In this document: one piece after another, positions 5,881 through 6,833 of the stretch | Position numbering within the stretch: the stretch's first letter is position 1 | How the letters are laid out: the number at the start of each line of letters is the position of its first letter | NCBI GenBank assembly: GCA_910588205.1 | Contig: CAJUQK010000038.1 | Span: forward strand, 2,301 to 9,133 | Direction of reading: 5' to 3' | DNA from: an uncultured Eggerthellaceae bacterium | GTDB taxonomy: Bacteria > Actinomycetota > Coriobacteriia > Coriobacteriales > Eggerthellaceae | Length of the DNA stretch: 6,833 nt | Notes under the pieces: generated by a model | What the model saw: only the letters and a program-made list of their open reading frames with translations | Databases searched by the model: none | What the model was told of the DNA's origin: nothing | Translations under genes and position numbers: made by a program

Positions 5881-6384
5881 ATGGTAGAGATTGGCGATAC
5901 GGTGCGGATCCATTGCACGGGGCGCTTGGACGATGGTTCGTGTTTCTGCGATTCGCGAAGAGCAGGCCAACCCATAGAATTCACCGTAGGCTCTCAGATG
6001 CTTCTTGCTGCCCTCGAAGAGGCGGTGATCCATATGGAGCCAGGCGACGCACGCACGTTGCGGATTCCAGCCGAAAAGGCCTATGGTGCGTATGACGAAT
6101 CGTTGCTCGAAACGATCCCGAGCGCGCAGTTCCCTGAGTGGGAGAATCTTCCTGTTGGCGGGTATATCAAGATGCGCACGGGTGTAGGGTCGATGCGGGT
6201 CCGGGTCGATTTCGTGGATGAAGAGGTTATCAGATTCGATCATAACCACGAACTCGCAGGAAGAGATCTTGAGTTCGATATTGAACTGATGGAGATATTG
6301 AAGTCTGATGCCATCGCCCAAGAGGCGCATGCAGCAGAATGCGGATGCGGTTGCCAAAGGTTGAAAGCGTCGCTTCAGTCATGA
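5881..6384 (+). CDS. SlyD-like FKBP-type peptidyl-prolyl cis-trans isomerase
   Basis: This 167-residue protein is a cytoplasmic folding helper that isomerises X-Pro bonds. The FKBP half-domain opens with VEIGDTVRIHCTGRLDDGS (2-20), followed by PIEFTVGSQMLLAALEEAV (31-49), MEPGDARTLRIPAEKAYG (52-69) and the closing strand GRDLEFDIELMEI (127-139). The insert between about 74 and 125 (IPSAQFP, NLPVGG, then FDHNHELAG) is the insert-in-flap chaperone domain typical of SlyD. In place of the His-rich metal-binding tail of enterobacterial SlyD, the C-terminus has HAAECGCGCQ (150-159), with Cys154, 156 and 158; Cys12, 21 and 23 add to an unusually high Cys content. The tail could bind a metal, which is inference. 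The stop codon overlaps the start of the next gene (ATGA), so the two are translated together. Co-transcription with the VOC gene, 80 bp upstream, is possible. Confidence 0.88.
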   Translation: MVEIGDTVRIHCTGRLDDGSCFCDSRRAGQPIEFTVGSQMLLAALEEAVIHMEPGDARTLRIPAEKAYGAYDESLLETIPSAQFPEWENLPVGGYIKMRTGVGSMRVRVDFVDEEVIRFDHNHELAGRDLEFDIELMEILKSDAIAQEAHAAECGCGCQRLKASLQS

Positions 6385-6653
6385 GCGGCGCCATTTCTCT
6401 CATTGATGAGCTCAGAGTTCAGGGCAAGCTTCGAGCGCTCCCTATCGTTTCCGCTCATGCATCATGCGCAATGTTGCTCGCTGCTGATGGTTCCCAGCTA
6501 TTCGAATACGGTGGATTCGGTAGCGGAAGATGGATCCGCACGGGTGAGCTGTGCGATGGATCGATCCTGTATCTCGGCAGTGCGACCCATGCAGGTCATA
6601 TCGAGCTGAAAGCATTCTCGGTGCTGATCGGAGGTGTCTGGCACAGGGTGTGA
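6381..6653 (+). CDS. Hypothetical 90-residue protein coupled to the FKBP gene
   Basis: I do not recognise this protein. It starts at ATG 6381, whose last two bases plus the next A form the stop codon of the FKBP gene, the classic arrangement for translational coupling. A longer in-frame start at 6339 would overlap the FKBP reading frame much further and is less likely. The 90 residues are mixed alpha/beta: an opening helix (SLIDELRVQGKLRALP, 5-20), then strand-like stretches CAMLLAADGSQLFEYGGFG (29-47), SILYLGSATHAGHIELKAF (64-82) and a last VLIGGVWHRV. There are two cysteines (29 and 59) and no signal peptide or membrane helix. Codon use resembles its neighbours. The coupling supports it being a real gene, perhaps working with the isomerase, but no function can be assigned. 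Confidence 0.68.
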   Translation: MSGAISLIDELRVQGKLRALPIVSAHASCAMLLAADGSQLFEYGGFGSGRWIRTGELCDGSILYLGSATHAGHIELKAFSVLIGGVWHRV

Positions 6654-6680
6654 CAATAGTGAGTGAGAGCGTGACAATAG
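6650..6680 (+). repeat. Short direct repeat overlapping a stop codon
   Basis: GTGACAATAG occurs at 6650-6659 and again at 6671-6680, a 21-base period. The first copy contains the TGA stop of the 90-residue protein. It may be a small tandem duplication. No function is evident. Confidence 0.6.
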
Positions 6681-6694
6681 GGTCAGGTCATTCC

Positions 6695-6720
6695 GTCACC
6701 GGTCAGATGAGGGCGGTGAC
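6695..6720. repeat. Inverted repeat in the convergent gene junction
   Basis: GTCACCG (6695-6701) and CGGTGAC (6714-6720) form a 7-bp perfect inverted repeat with a 12-base loop. It spans the stop codon of the minus-strand membrane protein gene, between two convergent genes. No T run lies on either side, so I do not call it an intrinsic terminator, though it could stall either transcript. Confidence 0.4.
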
Positions 6721-6833
6721 CGCGAAGGCGAAGGCGGCGAACGTGGCGATGATGCCGCCGAGGATAGCCCAGGCCGCAGGACGCCCCAGTTCATCGTCCA
6801 CCCGATGCCGAATCGCTCCGGCAGGAACAAGCC
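6703..6833 (-). CDS. Integral membrane protein, C-terminal fragment
   Basis: The minus strand is open from the right edge to a TGA at 6705-6703, giving the last 42 codons of a gene that continues outside the window. The translation has a polar loop, RHRVDDELGRPAAW (8-21), followed by a clear C-terminal membrane helix, AILGGIIATFAAFAFAVTAL (22-41). The hydrophobic run and GC-rich third codon positions support real coding. The family cannot be named from this tail. It converges on the 90-residue protein with 49 bp between the stop codons. Confidence 0.6.
   Translation of the reverse strand, partial: LVPAGAIRHRVDDELGRPAAWAILGGIIATFAAFAFAVTALI

Noticed and set aside
5734..6357. Antisense reading frame (207 codons) across the VOC end and FKBP gene
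   Set aside because: It conflicts with the clearly recognised FKBP domain on the plus strand and shows no family motif.

Overview
This window looks like a chromosomal segment of a strictly anaerobic bacterium of moderately high GC. The gene content suggests an anaerobic actinobacterium of the Coriobacteriia/Eggerthellaceae type: a molybdenum enzyme acting on polyphenols beside small regulators and an orphan zinc ribbon. That placement is inference from gene families and codon use; there is no rRNA or other marker gene. The centrepiece is a two-gene operon (1217-4761) encoding a molybdopterin enzyme and its three-cluster iron-sulfur partner. Both subunits resemble, over essentially their full lengths, the large and small subunits of pyrogallol-phloroglucinol transhydroxylase of Pelobacter acidigallici.

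Layout, left to right. A MATE/DinF-type efflux transporter runs off the left edge on the minus strand (only its N-terminus is present). A divergent intergenic region with a small palindrome separates it from a TetR-family regulator (393-950, plus). A 266-bp gap with three short inverted repeats but no convincing gene follows. Then come the transhydroxylase-like large subunit (1217-3931) and small subunit (3961-4761), 29 bp apart, closed by a strong hairpin (4777-4814). Downstream on the same strand lie an 80-aa zinc-ribbon protein with a Pro/Ala-rich tail (4884-5126), a VOC-superfamily protein (5264-5800), a SlyD-like FKBP prolyl isomerase with a Cys-rich tail (5881-6384) and a 90-aa protein I do not recognise (6381-6653) whose start overlaps the FKBP stop codon. 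The C-terminal end of an integral membrane protein enters convergently from the right edge (6703-6833, minus).

Likely cooperation. The large subunit has the Mo-ligand serine but neither an N-terminal Fe-S motif nor a Tat signal, and no membrane anchor gene is adjacent. A soluble cytoplasmic enzyme is therefore expected, possibly doing redox-neutral hydroxyl transfer on a polyphenol. The Mo-ligand region is conserved, but several residues known to line the Pelobacter substrate pocket appear changed, so the substrate may not be pyrogallol. The TetR protein is a plausible local regulator of the transporter, the operon or both. Whether the zinc-ribbon, VOC and FKBP genes belong to the same pathway cannot be decided from sequence; the terminator after the small subunit argues for separate transcription.
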